Positions 8,018-16,813 of a stretch of 64,000 bases of DNA are shown here, piece by piece. The translations under genes were made by a program, and so were the position numbers. Positions within the stretch are counted from its first letter, which is position 1. Each line of letters opens with the position of its first letter. Origin of the DNA: Sphingobium sp. JS3065 (GTDB taxonomy: Bacteria; Pseudomonadota; Alphaproteobacteria; Sphingomonadales; Sphingomonadaceae); NCBI RefSeq assembly GCF_026427355.1, contig NZ_CP102664.1:1364001-1428000 (forward strand), given 5' to 3'. The notes beneath the pieces are model-generated. The model was not told where the DNA came from and searched no databases. It worked only from the letters and a program-made list of their open reading frames with translations.

Positions 8018-10156
8018 TTATTTACTTTTTTCTCGGCGAAGATCGGCGTTCCTACTTGCAATATATTGCCGTATTTGAACGATCTCTTTATCAGAGAGTT
8101 TTTCGCTGAAGTCCGGCATTCCAACGGACGTCAGGGCCCCCTTCACAAGCATTGGAAACGCCTCGTACACTTCCGGTGAGATAGACCGCAGGTCCGGCGG
8201 TCCGGCGCCACCGGCGACTGCGTCTGCACCGTGACAAACTGAGCAGTGAATGGCGTAATTAAGAGCGCCCGCCTTGATGTCCTTTCCGCCTCCGTTTGCG
8301 GGCAGCGCAACCAGTGGACGGTCGGGCAATACTTGTGGGGGGAGCGTTTCCTTGCCGCCAAGCTTGAACACAAGGATCCGCGCGCTTGAAAGGACGTCCA
8401 CCTTGGGCGCCAAAGCCCCATTGAGCAGCGGAAAGATGCCACCCCAGCCTGCCGCCACAGCGATATATTGCTCACCTTTTATCCGGTAGGTGACCGGTGG
8501 CGCCATCACGCCTGTCTGCGCGGAGAACTGCCACAACAGCTTGCCATCGCTAGCGCGAAACGCGACTAGGCGACCGTCCGCAGTGCCTTGAAACACAAGG
8601 TCGCCACCCGTGGATAGAACCCCGCCATTCCAGATCGTATCATAGTCATGCGACCAGACTGCCCGTTGCCGGATCGGATCCCAGGCAATCAATCGTCCCT
8701 TCCAAGAACGGGCGATGGCCTCTCGGTCGCGCTCATTGCCCAGGCTGGGGAACTTGCCATCTTTCACCACATCACCCCTGCCGGGTGCCGGAATAGGGGC
8801 CGGGCCCGTGATGCCGCCGACGTTCATCGTTCCGAGGTGCTTTGACATCGGAGCCTGAGTGAGCTCCTGAAAGAAGCCCGCCGTAATCTGAGCTGGAATG
8901 TAGACCAGCCCAGTCTGAGCGCTGAACGACATTGGCTGCCAGTTATGCGCGCCGACGGAATCCGGTGAAACCACTTTGGCTTCGCCCGGACCATATCGAG
9001 CAATCGCTTCATTTACGATCGCGCGACCCGTTTTCTGATCGATCCCGCTAGCCCAGTTCACCGGCACGAAATTCTTCGCCGAGATAAACTGGCCGGTGAC
9101 CCGGTCAAGGACATAGAAGAAGCCGTTTTTAGGCGCCTGCATGATGACCTTGCGCTTACGGTTTCCAATTTGAAGATCGGCCAGGATCATATTCTGTGTA
9201 GCGGTGTAGTCCCAGGAATCTCCGGGTGTAGTCTGGTAATGCCAGACATATTCGCCAGTCTTTGGACGCAAGGCTACGATCGACGAGACAAAGAGATTGT
9301 CGCCCTTCCCTTCGCTTCTCAGCGTGCGGTTAAAGAAGGAAGCGTTGCCCACTCCGATATAGAGAAGGTCGAGCTCCGGATCGTAAATCATCGAATCCCA
9401 GACGGTGCCGCCACCGCCCTGCTCGATATATCCCTTGCCGTACCAGGTGGGCTGGGCAATTTTCATTGCCCGAGTGTTGGAATCCGGAGCACCCGGTCCG
9501 CCCGGTACGGTAAAGAAGCGCCATGCCTGTTTGCCAGTATTTAGATCATAAGCCGTGATATAGCCTCTAACACCGAATTCCGCCCCTCCGTTGCCGATGA
9601 CCACAACGTTTCCGGCGATGACTGGCGCACCCGTGATGGTATAGTTCCGAGCGCGATCTACGATCGTATCGGCGCTCCAAACCACTTTCCCGCTTTTGGC
9701 ATCCAGCGACACCAGTCGTCCATCAAAAACACCAACATAGACTTTGCCGTTCGCCACAGCGACGCCACGATTGTTAGGGCCACAACAACCTCTACCCGTT
9801 ATTCCACGATCGACTTCAGGGTCGTAGTGCCACAACTCTTGTCCCGTCGTTGCGTCAAGTGCATATACGATGCTGTACGGACCGGTGACATACATGACGC
9901 CGTCCACGACAATCGGGGTGGCCTGCATCCCCCGGTCCGGATCAATCTTGAAGGACCAGGCGAGCCCGAGTTCGCGGATGTTGCCCGAGTTGATGTTAGA
10001 CATTGGGCTAAACCGCGCGCCATTCACAGATCGTCCGTGCAAGGCCCAACCCTGATCGGTCGCTCCGTCGTCAAAGGCATTGCTCTTGGTAGCAGAGCAG
10101 CCAGACAGGATTAGCCCCGCCGCGCTCGCCCAACCTACCAAAAAATGCCTGTTCAC
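8018..10156 (-). CDS. PQQ-dependent quinohemoprotein alcohol dehydrogenase, lipoprotein
   Basis: A 712-residue periplasmic dehydrogenase. It starts at GTG with AGGAG 6 bases before it. A lipoprotein signal with lipobox LSGC puts Cys20 as the lipidated residue. An eight-bladed PQQ propeller follows, with the vicinal Cys pair at 124-125 (GRGCCGPNNRG) typical of this family and repeated W-motifs (LWHYDPE, YVWHYQTTPGDSWDY, LLWQFSAQTG). A C-terminal cytochrome c domain has CSVCH near 638-642 and a Met ligand in VGMPDF. It would oxidise primary or secondary alcohols and pass electrons through heme c to the respiratory chain. No PQQ synthesis genes are in the window. It probably starts the oxidation that feeds the BVMO downstream. 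Confidence 0.93.
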   Translation of the reverse strand: MNRHFLVGWASAAGLILSGCSATKSNAFDDGATDQGWALHGRSVNGARFSPMSNINSGNIRELGLAWSFKIDPDRGMQATPIVVDGVMYVTGPYSIVYALDATTGQELWHYDPEVDRGITGRGCCGPNNRGVAVANGKVYVGVFDGRLVSLDAKSGKVVWSADTIVDRARNYTITGAPVIAGNVVVIGNGGAEFGVRGYITAYDLNTGKQAWRFFTVPGGPGAPDSNTRAMKIAQPTWYGKGYIEQGGGGTVWDSMIYDPELDLLYIGVGNASFFNRTLRSEGKGDNLFVSSIVALRPKTGEYVWHYQTTPGDSWDYTATQNMILADLQIGNRKRKVIMQAPKNGFFYVLDRVTGQFISAKNFVPVNWASGIDQKTGRAIVNEAIARYGPGEAKVVSPDSVGAHNWQPMSFSAQTGLVYIPAQITAGFFQELTQAPMSKHLGTMNVGGITGPAPIPAPGRGDVVKDGKFPSLGNERDREAIARSWKGRLIAWDPIRQRAVWSHDYDTIWNGGVLSTGGDLVFQGTADGRLVAFRASDGKLLWQFSAQTGVMAPPVTYRIKGEQYIAVAAGWGGIFPLLNGALAPKVDVLSSARILVFKLGGKETLPPQVLPDRPLVALPANGGGKDIKAGALNYAIHCSVCHGADAVAGGAGPPDLRSISPEVYEAFPMLVKGALTSVGMPDFSEKLSDKEIVQIRQYIASRNADLRREKSK

Positions 10157-10472
10157 CCTGCTCTCCTATCTAACTATCCGGCAATGACGCTGTCACAGCA
10201 CCATGTTCGCGAGCCCACTTGGCCGCGTTCGCGCGGCTCGACGCATATGACACTTGAATAGTGGTACAAGTTTTTTCGGCAATGTCCTGGATGGCCATTC
10301 TCAAGTCCGTTCTCGCCATTCTGAAATCGCTCGTCGATTGACGTCCTCAATCTGCGTGGCGGCACGAAAGGCACTCGGGCTGTGAACGCAGCTATGCGCG
10401 TACGAGGGAATGCAGTCAGGCACCATCGTGGCTAGATCCCAAAGCTCCGGCAAGGCCCGCATCGAGACGATG
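10157..10472. other. Intergenic region between AraC gene end and PQQ dehydrogenase start
   Basis: 316 bases with no convincing gene. The part next to 10156 must hold the ribosome site and probably the promoter of the PQQ dehydrogenase operon. A short minus-strand open frame (10174-10374) has no recognisable protein features. No strong palindrome was found by eye. Confidence 0.4.
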
Positions 10473-11534
10473 TCAATGTCGGTATAGCATAGAAAGCGCC
10501 CCTCCCAACGGGGGTAAGGCCTCGCGGAAATCTTTAATACTCATTCCCGTCTGGCGTTTAAACGCCCTAGAAAGTCCGGAGGCATCCGAAAACCTCAGCT
10601 TCATCGCAATGTCCGGTAGCGACGCGGAACGGCTCGCCAGCAGCTTCTTTGCCTTGCGAATTTTGGCGTCGTTGATCACTTCCGAGAGTGTCCGTCCTTC
10701 ATCCTTTAATCGCCGGTGGAAGGTTCGTTCCGACATTGCAAAGCGGCGCGCCGCTTCGGAAAGGGACGGGAACCAGTCTTCATCGCTGTCCAGCAGCGCT
10801 TCCAGTCGCTGCACCAATGACACTGGCGGTTGGCAGGCTGTAATTTGCCGAACGCACTCTTGCGTGTAAGCATCGCAGAGGTTCCTGTCGGACATAATCG
10901 CCGGAACGCTGGTCGCACCGCGTCTGAACCGCCATTGTGTGATTTGGGCATTGAATTCGACCGGGCAAGGAAAAGAGGCCTGTAATTCATCCCAGTTCTC
11001 CGGCGGAGGGGCTGCCAACGAAATTCCTTCCACCACCTCGCCTGAGTTGCCTGTCAAATCTTGTATCAGCGTACGAATGAGACCTAAATCTCGATACAGA
11101 GAAAAATTGCGGAACGCGCCCGGTATTCCCGCATCCTCACCCACAAGGCGGCTGGACCCGTCTGCAGCAGCGATAAGATTGTATTTGATCAACGAATATG
11201 TGAGCGCCTGATACTGCGAGCAGCCGGCAAATATTTCGCCAAGATTTTCGGCGGTCATCATGGCAATGCCAAACGAGCCATAACTGGCTGCTCTATAGCC
11301 GAGTCCCAGTTCCACCCAGAGATTGCTTGTATTCGTCGTTGCAGCAAAGAATCCCTGTTGCAATCGCAGTTCAGCCCCAGCCGTAACGGCATTCTGCATA
11401 TCCGTTACAGTTGGATCCACGCCAGATCGACGGCAGAAATCCTGCCAATTGATCCCCATCCGGCGGGACAAGACGTCTCGCATTATGCGGGCGCTGTGGT
11501 TAGGTAATTGCACGGAGAGCGCGTCTGCCCTCAT
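10473..11534 (-). CDS. AraC-family transcriptional regulator
   Basis: A 353-residue regulator. The N-terminal ~230 residues resemble the Arabinose_bd/OruR-type sensing domain (VELGLGYRAASYGSFGIAMMTAENLGE). The C-terminal ~100 hold two helix-turn-helix motifs: SLSEAARRFAMSERTFHRRLKDEG, then PDIAMKLRFSDASGLSRAFKRQTGMS. GATAGGATA precedes the ATG by a normal distance. It is the only transcription factor in the 28 kb accessory region, placed centrally between the LLM monooxygenase block and the PQQ/BVMO block. It therefore probably activates one or both when the substrate or an intermediate binds. The effector is unknown. Confidence 0.92.
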   Translation of the reverse strand: MRADALSVQLPNHSARIMRDVLSRRMGINWQDFCRRSGVDPTVTDMQNAVTAGAELRLQQGFFAATTNTSNLWVELGLGYRAASYGSFGIAMMTAENLGEIFAGCSQYQALTYSLIKYNLIAAADGSSRLVGEDAGIPGAFRNFSLYRDLGLIRTLIQDLTGNSGEVVEGISLAAPPPENWDELQASFPCPVEFNAQITQWRFRRGATSVPAIMSDRNLCDAYTQECVRQITACQPPVSLVQRLEALLDSDEDWFPSLSEAARRFAMSERTFHRRLKDEGRTLSEVINDAKIRKAKKLLASRSASLPDIAMKLRFSDASGLSRAFKRQTGMSIKDFREALPPLGGALSMLYRH

Positions 11535-11933
11535 CTCATTATCCTATCCCAATGATTATATTTTCTAGGAATGTACCATTTTTTTTCAGCGTTGCAATAC
11601 TCTCTGCATAATCTGGCGCAGTGGTATAGCGATACCCAGAGCCAATGGTCTGAAGGGCTGGCTGGCTGACATCCCCCCAGATCGCCGGCAACTCCCAATA
11701 CCAACACCCCGAACCGCTTTTTTGGACTTTGCACACCGCCGGAGGTGAGCGCGAGGCGCCAGCACGCTATGAATGAGAGGCCTCATCGCGAATACAGGCC
11801 AGGCACCCTACGTCCTTCGGGCTGTGATCGCGCGGAGGTAACGGGCCGTTCCGAGCCACAATCTCCCTAGTGCCGACCATGTGCTGGACAGAGACCGGCT
11901 TTTGTCATCCGGCACTCTGTCCCCCTGAGCCTT
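11535..11933. other. Intergenic region with a possible gene remnant
   Basis: 399 bases without an intact recognised gene. On the minus strand, 11539-11736 reads as a short frame (NGTFLENIIIGIG near the end, PDYAESIATLKKNG before it). Its composition is protein-like, but it has no known family, no clear ribosome site and ends just before the AraC gene. It may be a remnant. A strong inverted repeat sits at 11886-11922. The promoter of the AraC gene should also lie here. Confidence 0.35.
11886..11922. terminator. Hairpin just downstream of the LLM monooxygenase
   Basis: GGACAGAG at 11886-11893 pairs with CTCTGTCC at 11915-11922, and an inner CCGG/CCGG pair extends the stem. It lies 11 bases past the monooxygenase stop, where a terminator or mRNA-stabilising hairpin would be expected. 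There is no run of T after it in the direction of transcription, so it is not a classical Rho-independent terminator. It could also be the inverted repeat of a lost mobile element. Confidence 0.45.
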
Positions 11934-13334
11934 TTAAGATGCGGCGTCACCGGCCAGCGCCCTGTGACGATATTTGGCCGCAGGATGCCGATCGTTAAGG
12001 CGCGATGTTCCAAACCATTTCTTGCGAAGCGTTCCCGGGGCGTAATCGGTCTGCATCAAACCACGTCGTTGCAATTCGGGAACGAGATAGCGCGAGAAGT
12101 CAGCCAATTCTCCTGCCCCGTTCAAAAATGCGATGTTTAATCCATCGATTCCGGACGCAGCCCATTCTTCTATATGAGCAATGACTTGGTCCGCAGTGCC
12201 TACAGCATGCGGATACATAGCCTTCATCAACGCCTCGCGGAAAGTCCACTGCTTGTTCGGAAAACCTTCTGCGAGCGCACGCAGAGCGCCCTGCATCGCT
12301 TCCGTGTTGAGGTCTCCAATCGGTGTATCGACATCAACATCCTTGAGGTCTACACCCATGGCTGCGCTCAGATAGGCCAGCCCCGCCTCATCCTTCAGGA
12401 ACGCATGATACTCGGCAGACTTCCGCTGCGCTTCTTCCTCCGTGGCGCCGACAATGCATGTGAACGCCTGAAATACGAGCGCGTCATCGGCGTTTCGACC
12501 AACCTCTACGAGTTGCGAGCGGAGGTCGTTGACAAATGTTTCAGCACCTTTCGGACTTTTTGCCGAGATAAATACCGCTTCTGCGTTACGAGCCGAAAAG
12601 GCCCGCCCGTCAGACGATGAACCTGCCTGGAACAAAACAGGTACTCGCTGAGGTGAAGGTTCGACGCAGAATGGACCGGCACAACTGTAGAATTTGCCGA
12701 CATGGTCGATGGGATGGAGCTTGGCCGGATCTGCGTAAACGCCCGAGTCTACATCGCGGACGACCGCATCGTCCTCCCAACTGCCTTCCAGCAACTTGTA
12801 GACTACATCGACATAGTCGGCAGCGCGTTCGTAGCGCTCCGCGTGCGTAGCAACTTCTTCAAAGCCCACGTTACGCCACGCCGTCCGCTGAAAGGATGTG
12901 ACTATGTTCCATGCCACACGACCTTCGGTCAGATGATCGAGTGAAGCAACGCGGCGGGCGAACGAATAAGGCGGAGCCTGGATCACGTTCTCGCTGAATG
13001 CGAAACCGAGATTTTCCGTCGCAGCGGCGAGCGCGGATATGAGGGTCGCGGGATCGTTGATCGGGAATTGCACCGAATTCCGCACCGTAGCGTCGCGCGA
13101 TCCGCCAAAGGTGTCATAAACTCCGGAATGATCCGCCCAGAAGATCGCGTCGAATTTCGCCGCTTCCAGATCGCGGGCAAGTTGGATCCATGACTTCAGG
13201 GACCTGTAATCATGCCCTGCCGCCAGCGGCTGATTCCATGGCGTACCAGGATATCCGGACGGTGAATTTGTCGTGAACATGCAGAATTTGAGCGGACGAC
13301 GCTTTCCTGACTGCCCCGTTACATCATTCGACAT
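11934..13334 (-). CDS. LLM-class flavin-dependent monooxygenase (NtaA/SnaA/DszA type)
   Basis: A 466-residue luciferase-like monooxygenase. The opening MFTTNSPSGYPGTPWNQP, FDAIFWADH, NDPATLISALAAATENLGF, PPYSFARRVASLDHLTEGR and WNIVTS are the conserved TIM-barrel signatures of the NtaA/SnaA/DszA/DmoA branch. These enzymes use reduced FMN supplied by a separate flavin reductase to oxygenate the substrate; cases include nitrilotriacetate, dibenzothiophene sulfone, dimethyl sulfide and some terpenoid ketones. AGGAG lies 7 bases before the ATG. No flavin reductase is visible in the window. It lies 60 bases after the epimerase-like gene, in the block that begins with the second BVMO, so a second type of oxygenation or C-C cleavage in the same pathway is likely. 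Confidence 0.92.
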   Translation of the reverse strand: MSNDVTGQSGKRRPLKFCMFTTNSPSGYPGTPWNQPLAAGHDYRSLKSWIQLARDLEAAKFDAIFWADHSGVYDTFGGSRDATVRNSVQFPINDPATLISALAAATENLGFAFSENVIQAPPYSFARRVASLDHLTEGRVAWNIVTSFQRTAWRNVGFEEVATHAERYERAADYVDVVYKLLEGSWEDDAVVRDVDSGVYADPAKLHPIDHVGKFYSCAGPFCVEPSPQRVPVLFQAGSSSDGRAFSARNAEAVFISAKSPKGAETFVNDLRSQLVEVGRNADDALVFQAFTCIVGATEEEAQRKSAEYHAFLKDEAGLAYLSAAMGVDLKDVDVDTPIGDLNTEAMQGALRALAEGFPNKQWTFREALMKAMYPHAVGTADQVIAHIEEWAASGIDGLNIAFLNGAGELADFSRYLVPELQRRGLMQTDYAPGTLRKKWFGTSRLNDRHPAAKYRHRALAGDAAS

Positions 13335-13394
13335 TTAAATTCTCCTCAGACCCCGCGAACTTGCTGCGGAATACCGTTGGTGATTATTTCAGGT

Positions 13395-14333
13395 CTACCT
13401 CTGATAGCTCTCGAGCATTTTTGCCCAGCCGGCTTTCAGATCGTGCTTCAGATGCACCTTGAACATCTTCTGCGCGTTGCTTCCGTCCATCAGGGGAACC
13501 GTTCCTTGACCGACAGCGTCGTTTGACAGATCAATCGACGCTCCCGGGATCAGTTCTCGCAAAATTGCCATCGATTGCTCGACAGTCACAGTTTGATCGA
13601 CCGGTGCGTTGTAAATTCTTCGGTCAGCCTTCGGACCGAAGGCTGCCGCACAGAACACCTCAGCCATGTCCTCATTAAACATGGGCTGCCACTTCGACGA
13701 AGGACCGCCAGCGAGCGCCGGAAAGGTCGCGTGTTGGCCCAGAGCAAGCCGACGCAGCATATCATTGAATTGTCCAGTGGCTCCAGAAAGCCGACCAAGT
13801 CCATAAACATAAGCGAGACGGAAGCCGACGACATCGAGGCCATTGTTATTGTGGTATGCCTCGGCTATTTGCTCGCAGGCAACCTTGGTGGCGCCGTAGG
13901 GGCTCGACGGACCTACGAGATCGTCTTCAGTAACCAGTGCTCCCTCGGGGTATCGTTCCATCCGACCATATACCCCGGCGGTGCTGGCCCAGACCATCCG
14001 CTCAATTTCATGAGCTTCTGCGAGTTCGCAAAGATACGCGGTCGCAGCGCAGTTGCCCATGACGGCACTTAGCGGATCGGCGACGGAATGATGCTTTATG
14101 ATAGCTGCCAGGTGAATGATCCGCTCGATCCGGCCCTTCTTCACCGTCCGCATGAGCTTTGGCAAATCGGCGATATCGCCGCGAACGATCTCCACCTCAT
14201 CCCTCACCTGGCCGAGGTTTTCGAGATTGGGTGAAAGATCATAGACCACGACCTTGTGGCCGAGGGAGACAAGCCTCTTAACAGTCGGACCTCCAAGAAG
14301 TCCCGTTCCCCCCGTGACCAAAATATTCGCCAT
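13395..14333 (-). CDS. NAD-dependent epimerase/dehydratase-family oxidoreductase
   Basis: A 312-residue extended-SDR protein. It has the Rossmann start MANILVTGGTGLLGG (G-x2-G-x2-G), an acidic DLS after strand beta2 suggesting NAD(H), RGDIAD, HLAAIIKHHS, the WASTAGVYG serine region and the catalytic YGATK. GAGG lies 4 bases before the ATG. The family includes sugar epimerases, 3-beta-hydroxysteroid dehydrogenase-like and dihydroflavonol reductase-like enzymes. Within a catabolic block between an SDR and a flavin monooxygenase, a dehydrogenase role on a pathway alcohol is more likely than sugar epimerisation, but this is inference. Confidence 0.9.
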   Translation of the reverse strand: MANILVTGGTGLLGGPTVKRLVSLGHKVVVYDLSPNLENLGQVRDEVEIVRGDIADLPKLMRTVKKGRIERIIHLAAIIKHHSVADPLSAVMGNCAATAYLCELAEAHEIERMVWASTAGVYGRMERYPEGALVTEDDLVGPSSPYGATKVACEQIAEAYHNNNGLDVVGFRLAYVYGLGRLSGATGQFNDMLRRLALGQHATFPALAGGPSSKWQPMFNEDMAEVFCAAAFGPKADRRIYNAPVDQTVTVEQSMAILRELIPGASIDLSNDAVGQGTVPLMDGSNAQKMFKVHLKHDLKAGWAKMLESYQR

Positions 14334-14426
14334 ATGACCTCACCCTTCGAAAATTAATTTTTGTCTGTTTGCTTATAGATACGCACAGGACATGACAGTA
14401 TTGATCGCTGTATAAACTAGCACTTC

Positions 14427-15194
14427 TTAGTCACCCATAATTGTTACGCCACCATCAACTACAAGATTATGGCCTGTAACAAATCTTGACTCCTCAGAAG
14501 CAAGGAAGACCGCAGCTCCGGCAATATCTTCAGGCGCGCCGATCGATCGAAGCGCCGAACCTTGCTTAAATTTCTCAAGTAACTCCGGGTTGTCCCACAG
14601 CGACTTAGCGAAATCAGTCTTGATCAGTCCGGGCGAAATTGCATTGACGCGAATTCCATGTGGACCGAGCTCCTGCGCCATGTTCCTGACAATCTGCAGA
14701 TCGGCCGCCTTTGTGACGTTGTATCCGCCGATCACCATGGATCCCCGCATGCCTCCGATGGAGGACATGATGATGATCGAGCCCCCTCCCCGCTTGATCA
14801 TGTGCGGAGATGCCATCTGGACCAACCAATGGGTCGCAAGGATATTGTTTTCCAGAAGCTTCCTAAACTGATCATCCTCAAGTTCGGACATGGGACCGTA
14901 GGCCGGATTACTTGCTGCATTGCAGACGAGCACATCAAGGCCGCCTAAACGCGCGACTGTTGCATCGACCAGGTTCTGGAGTTGGTCTTTTGCACCGATG
15001 CTGGCGCTGATCGCGATCGCAGCCTCGGAACCGCAGATACTGTTGATTTCCGAAGCTACCTCGTCGCATGCTGTCGCCTTGCGGGACGAGATGACCACTT
15101 TCCCGCCCCGCTTGGCCAAGGCAAGGGCAACACTCTTTCCAATGCCGCGAGTTGACCCCGTGACGACGCAGACCTTTCCGGCAAGATCGAACAT
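14427..15194 (-). CDS. Short-chain dehydrogenase/reductase (SDR)
   Basis: Classical SDR, 255 residues. The glycine motif TGSTRGIG is at 13-20. SSRK after strand beta2 (a basic residue) suggests NADP(H). CNAAS stands in for NNAG, the catalytic serine is in IMSSIGG, and the Tyr/Lys pair is YNVTK. The C-terminus is GHNLVVDGGVTIMGD. GGGG lies 5 bases before the ATG. It begins 14 bases after the BVMO stop at 15209, so the two are cotranscribed. A role making the ketone substrate of that BVMO, or handling its product, is likely. Confidence 0.92.
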   Translation of the reverse strand: MFDLAGKVCVVTGSTRGIGKSVALALAKRGGKVVISSRKATACDEVASEINSICGSEAAIAISASIGAKDQLQNLVDATVARLGGLDVLVCNAASNPAYGPMSELEDDQFRKLLENNILATHWLVQMASPHMIKRGGGSIIIMSSIGGMRGSMVIGGYNVTKAADLQIVRNMAQELGPHGIRVNAISPGLIKTDFAKSLWDNPELLEKFKQGSALRSIGAPEDIAGAAVFLASEESRFVTGHNLVVDGGVTIMGD

Positions 15195-15208
15195 AGATAC
15201 CCCGCCCC

Positions 15209-16813
15209 TTACTTCAGTACGAAGCTGGGGTAAGGTGCCTTCTCGGCCCTCAGCTTATCGACGTAGTTATGAAAACCGCCAAGGTAGGCTACCGGAGCGA
15301 CCTTCTTACCTGGGATGTTAGCACCCAGAATCCATGAATTTGCACCGACCCCGTCCTTGAGGACCGTGGTATCAATAACTTCTTGGGCCAGATCAGCCCA
15401 ACCTTGCTCGGCCTGCTCGGTCACTTCCATGACTGCATCGCTGCTTTGCGAACGGACGAATTTTATTGCATCTCCGATCCAATCGATATTGCGCTCGATC
15501 GTGGTCGGCACGTTCCCGAACGTTGCCAACGGACCCGTTATCATGAAGAAATTGGGGAAGTCGTGCGTTGCTACGCCAAATAGGGTTTTCGCGCCCTCAG
15601 CCCATTTTTCCGCAATAGTCTGGCCCGATTTACCACGAATTTCGACCGAAGTAAGCGCGCCGGTAAAAGCGTCAAACCCGGTAGCGATAATCAGGTCATC
15701 AAACTCGAAGATCGATCCATCCTCAAGCTGCAATCCCTCAGGAATCACACGCTCGATCTTGTTGGTCTTGATATCTACCAGCGTTACCTTGGGGTTGTTG
15801 TAAGCCTCGTAGTAACCGTGCCCTGCTGGCGGACGCTTGGAAGCGTAAGGATGATCACGAGGGGAAAGAAGCTCGGCCGTCTCAGGATCTTTCACAATGC
15901 TGCGGATCTTGGCGCGAATAAATTCGCTCGCGGCTTGGTTGCATTCAGGATCGACCATGACGTCATCAAAGGTCTCGAAGAGGAAACGGAAACCACCTCG
16001 TCGCCACCCCTCTTCGAAAATTTCCATGCGCTGGTCTTCGGTGAAATCCCGGTAAAGGCGGCCTGTGACATCCATGGGCATGGCGAAGGCATGCCGGTCA
16101 ACCTTTTGCCAGATTTGCGGATATCTCCGCTTGATGTCAGCCCTGAACTCATCATCCAGATCGTGGTTCTGCGCGGGAATGACGAAATTGGCCGTCCGTT
16201 GAAAAACGGTCAGACTATCGGCGTGCTGGGAGACTTCAGGCACAATCTGAACGCCGGTGGCGCCGGTCCCGATCAGGCCGACCCGCCGCCCGGTAAAATC
16301 GGGCTTTTCATCCGGCCATCGCGCAGTGAGCAGGACGCGCCCCTCGAATACGTCGAGACCGGGAAATGGGGGGATAAAAACGGACGAAAGGATGCCCATA
16401 GCGGAGATAAGGAATCGACAAGCATATTCTTTGTCACCGACGGAAACGCTCCATTGCCTGCGATCCGCGTCATATATCGCTTTGTCAACTTTCGAGTTGA
16501 AGACAATATTGCTCCGAACATCGAGCTTGTCCGCAGCATAGCTCAAATATTGGCGAACTTCGTCCTGCTTCGGATAACGCTCAGTCCAGTTCCACTCCTG
16601 CCCCAATTCTTCAGAGACAGAAAAACAATAGTACCAGGCCTCGCTGTCTGTTCTCGCCCCGGGGTACGTGTTCCAGAACCAAACGCCCCCGACATCACTC
16701 CCTGCTTCGAGGCAAAGCACATCGCGTCCATCCTGCTTCATTCGGTTCAGCATACCGATGCCACCAAAACCGGCACCGATCACGATAACTTCGTGGAACT
16801 CTACCTTGCCCAT
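15209..16813 (-). CDS. Flavin-containing Baeyer-Villiger-type monooxygenase, copy 2 (altered fingerprint)
   Basis: A 534-residue flavoprotein monooxygenase. The ATG at 16813 follows GAGAGG by 7 bases; the frame upstream offers only a GTG without a better site. FAD motif GAGFGG at 13-18, GGVWFWNTYPGARTD at about 42-56 and NADPH motif GTGATG at about 182-187 are intact. The BVMO fingerprint at 156-167 reads FEGRVLLTARWP: Phe, Gly and Trp-Pro are kept, but the usual His (position 162) is Leu. I checked this codon in the DNA (CTC on the minus strand). The rest aligns well with copy 1, so it is a clear relative and not a broken gene. Activity may be changed. Confidence 0.93.
   Translation of the reverse strand: MGKVEFHEVIVIGAGFGGIGMLNRMKQDGRDVLCLEAGSDVGGVWFWNTYPGARTDSEAWYYCFSVSEELGQEWNWTERYPKQDEVRQYLSYAADKLDVRSNIVFNSKVDKAIYDADRRQWSVSVGDKEYACRFLISAMGILSSVFIPPFPGLDVFEGRVLLTARWPDEKPDFTGRRVGLIGTGATGVQIVPEVSQHADSLTVFQRTANFVIPAQNHDLDDEFRADIKRRYPQIWQKVDRHAFAMPMDVTGRLYRDFTEDQRMEIFEEGWRRGGFRFLFETFDDVMVDPECNQAASEFIRAKIRSIVKDPETAELLSPRDHPYASKRPPAGHGYYEAYNNPKVTLVDIKTNKIERVIPEGLQLEDGSIFEFDDLIIATGFDAFTGALTSVEIRGKSGQTIAEKWAEGAKTLFGVATHDFPNFFMITGPLATFGNVPTTIERNIDWIGDAIKFVRSQSSDAVMEVTEQAEQGWADLAQEVIDTTVLKDGVGANSWILGANIPGKKVAPVAYLGGFHNYVDKLRAEKAPYPSFVLK

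Noticed and set aside
11934..13334. Calling the LLM enzyme a dibenzothiophene-sulfone monooxygenase (DszA)
   Set aside because: Same family, but no dszB, dszC or sulfur genes are near.
15209..16813. Treating BVMO 2 as a pseudogene because of the missing His
   Set aside because: The frame is intact, all cofactor motifs are kept, and it has a good ribosome site and operon context.
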